Below are positions 7,197 through 8,765 of a DNA stretch of 8,765 nucleotides, piece after piece. The DNA is taken from positions 1-8,765 of the forward strand of contig CALFYN010000405.1 in assembly GCA_937952345.1 (NCBI GenBank), given 5' to 3'. Both the position numbers and the translations under genes were made by a program. Source of the stretch: an uncultured Acidobacteriota bacterium (GTDB lineage: Bacteria; Acidobacteriota; Terriglobia; Bryobacterales; Bryobacteraceae). Positions within the stretch are counted from its first letter, which is position 1, and every line of letters begins with the position of its first letter. Below the pieces are notes generated by a model, which was not told the origin of the DNA, ran no database searches, and was given only the letters and a program-made list of their open reading frames with translations.

Positions 7197-8257
7197 TTGT
7201 AGGCGACCTTCGCGCCCTTCCCGGCCTTCGTAATCCGCCCGATCACGAACACCTGTTCCTTCGCCTTCTCCAGCAACTTCACCGCCTTCGCCGCTTTCTT
7301 CTCACCCACCACCAGCACCATCCCAATCCCGGTATTGAACGTCCGCCGGTAATCGTCCTCCGGCATATTTCCCAGCTTCTTCAGCAGCGTAAATACCGGC
7401 AATTCCGGCCACGCCGACGTATCGATCTCCGCCCCGGTCCCCTTCGGCAACACCCGGGGAAGATTGTCCGTAATCCCCCCGCCGGTAATATGCGCCGCTG
7501 CTTTCAGCAGCCCGGCATCATGCAACAACGTGATCGCCCCCAGATAACTCCGGTGCACTTTCAACAGCTCCGCCCCCACCGTGCCACCCAACTCCGCCAC
7601 CTCGCTGTCCACCTTGTATCCGCCCACCTCAAACAGCAGCTTCCGGGCAAGCGAGTAGCCATTCGTATGCAACCCCGTCGATGGCAATCCAATCAACACA
7701 TCCCCCGGCTTCACCGCTTCGCCGGTAATCATCCGCTTCCGGTCCACCGCTCCGACAATGCACCCCGCCACGTCGTATTCGCCCTCGGCGTACATCCCCG
7801 GCATCTCCGCCGTCTCGCCACCGATCAGCGCGCACCCGTTCTGCTCGCAAGCCACGGCCATCCCGCTGATCACATCGCGAGCCACTTCCGCCTGCAACTT
7901 GCCCACAGCGAAATAATCCAGGAAGAACAACGGCCGCGCCCCCTGCACGGCAATATCGTTGACGCAATGATTCACCAGGCACTGCCCGACGGTGTCATGC
8001 TTCCCGGCCAGGAAGGCAACCTTCAGCTTCGTGCCCACCCCATCGATCGAGCTCACCAGTACCGGGTCTTTCCAGCCCTTCAGATGAAACCCGCCGCCGA
8101 AGCTCCCAATGCCGGTCAGCACCGACTTCGAAAACGTCTTCTTCGCCAACCCGCGGATGAACCCCACCGCGCGGTCCGCTTCATCGATGTTCACACCGGA
8201 ATCCTGGTAACGCACCACTTCCGGCGCGGGCTTCTTGGGAGTGCTTTTCTTTGCCAT
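7193..8257 (-). CDS. purM: Phosphoribosylformylglycinamidine cyclo-ligase (AIR synthetase)
   Basis: The 354-aa cytoplasmic PurM closes FGAM to aminoimidazole ribonucleotide with ATP, the fifth step of purine synthesis. Family motifs occur in order: YQDSGVNIDEAD (17-28), GIGSFGG (49-55), SSIDGVGTKLKVA (69-81), NHCVNDI (96-102), LIGGETAEMPGMY (144-156), GLPSTGLHTNGYSLAR (190-205), HITGGGITDNLPRVLP (256-271) and FNTGIGMVLVV (307-317). The order and length match the PurM/PurL ATP-binding superfamily. The N-terminus has an extra Lys/Pro-rich tail of about 14 residues before the conserved YQDSGV. ATG 8257 is the only reasonable start, though its ribosome site is weak. It is the first gene of a purM-purN pair, facing a divergent secreted-protein gene across 167 bp. 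In many bacteria this pair is under purine repression, but no PurR-like box is evident here. Confidence 0.98.
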   Translation of the reverse strand: MAKKSTPKKPAPEVVRYQDSGVNIDEADRAVGFIRGLAKKTFSKSVLTGIGSFGGGFHLKGWKDPVLVSSIDGVGTKLKVAFLAGKHDTVGQCLVNHCVNDIAVQGARPLFFLDYFAVGKLQAEVARDVISGMAVACEQNGCALIGGETAEMPGMYAEGEYDVAGCIVGAVDRKRMITGEAVKPGDVLIGLPSTGLHTNGYSLARKLLFEVGGYKVDSEVAELGGTVGAELLKVHRSYLGAITLLHDAGLLKAAAHITGGGITDNLPRVLPKGTGAEIDTSAWPELPVFTLLKKLGNMPEDDYRRTFNTGIGMVLVVGEKKAAKAVKLLEKAKEQVFVIGRITKAGKGAKVAYK

Positions 8258-8319
8258 GAGGGGAATTCTCTATGATACAGGGTTGCGGCGATGCCAAGGC
8301 CGATTCCCCATGAGCGAAC

Positions 8320-8374
8320 CTTACCAATTACTTACCGTTCCCTTACTGGATTGAACAAGGTTCAAGGGCATACT
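8320..8374 (+). promoter_or_regulatory. Three 11-bp-phased CTTAC repeats with a possible -10 box
   Basis: CTTACC begins at 8320 and 8331, and CTTACT at 8342, so three 6-bp units repeat with exactly one helical turn between them. This is the layout of sites for OmpR/PhoB-family response regulators, which bind head-to-tail repeats 11 bp apart. A CATACT at 8369-8374 could be the -10 box for the plus-strand gene; a start near 8381 would put the repeats at about -61 to -34, where an activator replaces a weak -35. The repeats are visible; the regulator and its direction of action (also possibly on purM) are inference. Confidence 0.45.
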
Positions 8375-8405
8375 TGGGCTGCGGATATCCGCAAATCAAT
8401 CCAGT
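8345..8405. repeat. Nested inverted repeats in the purM/secreted-protein divergent region
   Basis: ACTGGATTG (8345-8353) and CAATCCAGT (8397-8405) are perfect 9-bp inverted repeats. Inside them are TTGAAC (8351-8356)/GTTCAA (8360-8365) around AAG, sharing three bases with the outer left arm, and a separate 14-bp palindrome. The shared bases mean the outer stem and the TTGAAC hairpin cannot both form. The right outer arm ends 9 nt before the GGAGG ribosome site at 8415. Confidence 0.5.
8380..8393. promoter_or_regulatory. Perfect 14-bp palindrome, possible operator
   Basis: TGCGGATATCCGCA is self-complementary over all 14 bases and is centred about 38 bp before the ATG at 8425. With no spacer it would form a poor RNA hairpin, so a dimeric protein site is the more natural reading. 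No specific regulator can be named. Confidence 0.35.
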
Positions 8406-8414
8406 TCGAAATCC

Positions 8415-8419
8415 GGAGG
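8415..8419 (+). promoter_or_regulatory. Strong ribosome binding site of the last gene
   Basis: GGAGG lies 5 nt before the ATG at 8425, and the surrounding CCGGAGGG is close to the full anti-16S complement. It fixes the start of the truncated gene and is the clearest Shine-Dalgarno in the window. Confidence 0.8.
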
Positions 8420-8424
8420 GTTAC

Positions 8425-8765
8425 ATGAAGCGCAAGATCAGTGCCTTATTGTTCGGCTTGTTGCTGGTATGGGGCGGCCTTTCAAAGCTGCCGGGACAGG
8501 GAGAAGTTGCGACTGCACCCTTGGGGATCATTGCAGGCCAAGCCGTGGGGCGGGTCATCCTGGACGGAAGCCTCAATACGGAGGTGCTGATGTATTTCCC
8601 GGCCATTGAAGGCATAGGTACCAATCTCTTCAACGGAACGCCGGGTGTGCGGACGGCATTCTTCACGGCACGGTCCAACAAGTTAAACGGCTTGGCATTG
8701 GTGCATTCCAATGTGGGTATTTTGACCCTCCCGCCGGAGCGGGAGAGGATTGTCATGAGCGTCTA
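8425..8765 (+). CDS. Exported protein of unknown function, cut by the window end
   Basis: An open frame of 113 complete codons runs off the window without a stop. It begins MKRKISALLFGLLLVWGGLS, a classical signal peptide (positive start, hydrophobic core), with cleavage likely around residues 25-30. The mature part seen so far reads as beta-rich: APLGIIAGQAVGRVILDGS, then EVLMYFPAIEGIGTNLFNG, RTAFFTARSNKLNG and LALVHSNVGILTLPPERERI. I do not recognise a family and see no catalytic motif. The strong ribosome site, the signal peptide and the lack of a stop over 341 bases support a real gene. Codon use is less C-ending (TTG, GGT, CAT, TTA occur) than in the receptor or the 4118 gene, so it may belong to another expression class or origin. 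It is divergent from purM. Confidence 0.7.
   Translation, partial: MKRKISALLFGLLLVWGGLSKLPGQGEVATAPLGIIAGQAVGRVILDGSLNTEVLMYFPAIEGIGTNLFNGTPGVRTAFFTARSNKLNGLALVHSNVGILTLPPERERIVMSV

Noticed and set aside
7022..8275. Plus-strand open frame of 417 codons opposite purM
   Set aside because: It is a shadow of purM, whose motifs are unmistakable; its translation is Pro/Arg/His-rich with no family resemblance.
8272..8297. Possible purM promoter on the minus strand (TTGGCA and TATCAT)
   Set aside because: The spacer is only 14 bp, too short for a standard promoter; the -10-like box alone is weak evidence.

Overview
The window is a GC-rich, C-ending-codon segment of a Gram-negative bacterial chromosome. 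A very large Oar-type TonB-dependent receptor with an N-terminal carboxypeptidase-regulatory domain, secreted proteins of unknown function and an Rpn/PD-(D/E)XK-type protein suggest an acidobacterium, perhaps of the Solibacter/Bryobacter group. That placement is inference from gene style; no rRNA is present.

Layout, left to right. Positions 1-122 hold, on the minus strand, what looks like a decayed piece of a RimO-type methylthiotransferase gene (the NTC...AKQE segment), interrupted by TGA and cut off from its N-terminus. Positions 123-285 form a more AT-rich, structured leader in which CTGAA and TTCAG blocks alternate four times. It is followed by a good Shine-Dalgarno and the 1239-aa TonB-dependent receptor (286-4005). 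A pair of abutting hairpins (4024-4063) separates the receptor from a 474-aa secreted protein (4118-5542) with a fibronectin type III-like N-terminus and an unrecognised C-terminal body.

Three genes then run on the minus strand: purM (8257 to 7193), purN (7196 to 6597, ATGA overlap with purM) and, 59 bp further, a PD-(D/E)XK/Rpn-like protein (6537 to 5575) carrying five perfect or near-perfect 12-bp repeats. purM and purN catalyse steps 5 and 3 of de novo IMP synthesis and are almost certainly cotranscribed; the nuclease-like gene may be a passenger.

The 167-bp divergent region between purM and the last gene is dense in signals: three CTTAC(C/T) direct repeats at exact 11-bp spacing, a 9-bp inverted repeat enclosing two smaller palindromes, and a strong ribosome binding site. 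It leads into a plus-strand gene for an exported protein that is cut by the window end (8425-8765).

No complete new system (defence, CRISPR, biosynthetic cluster) is evident. The items most worth a second look are the RimO remnant, the alternating leader upstream of the receptor, the 11-bp-phased repeats, and the two unrecognised secreted proteins.
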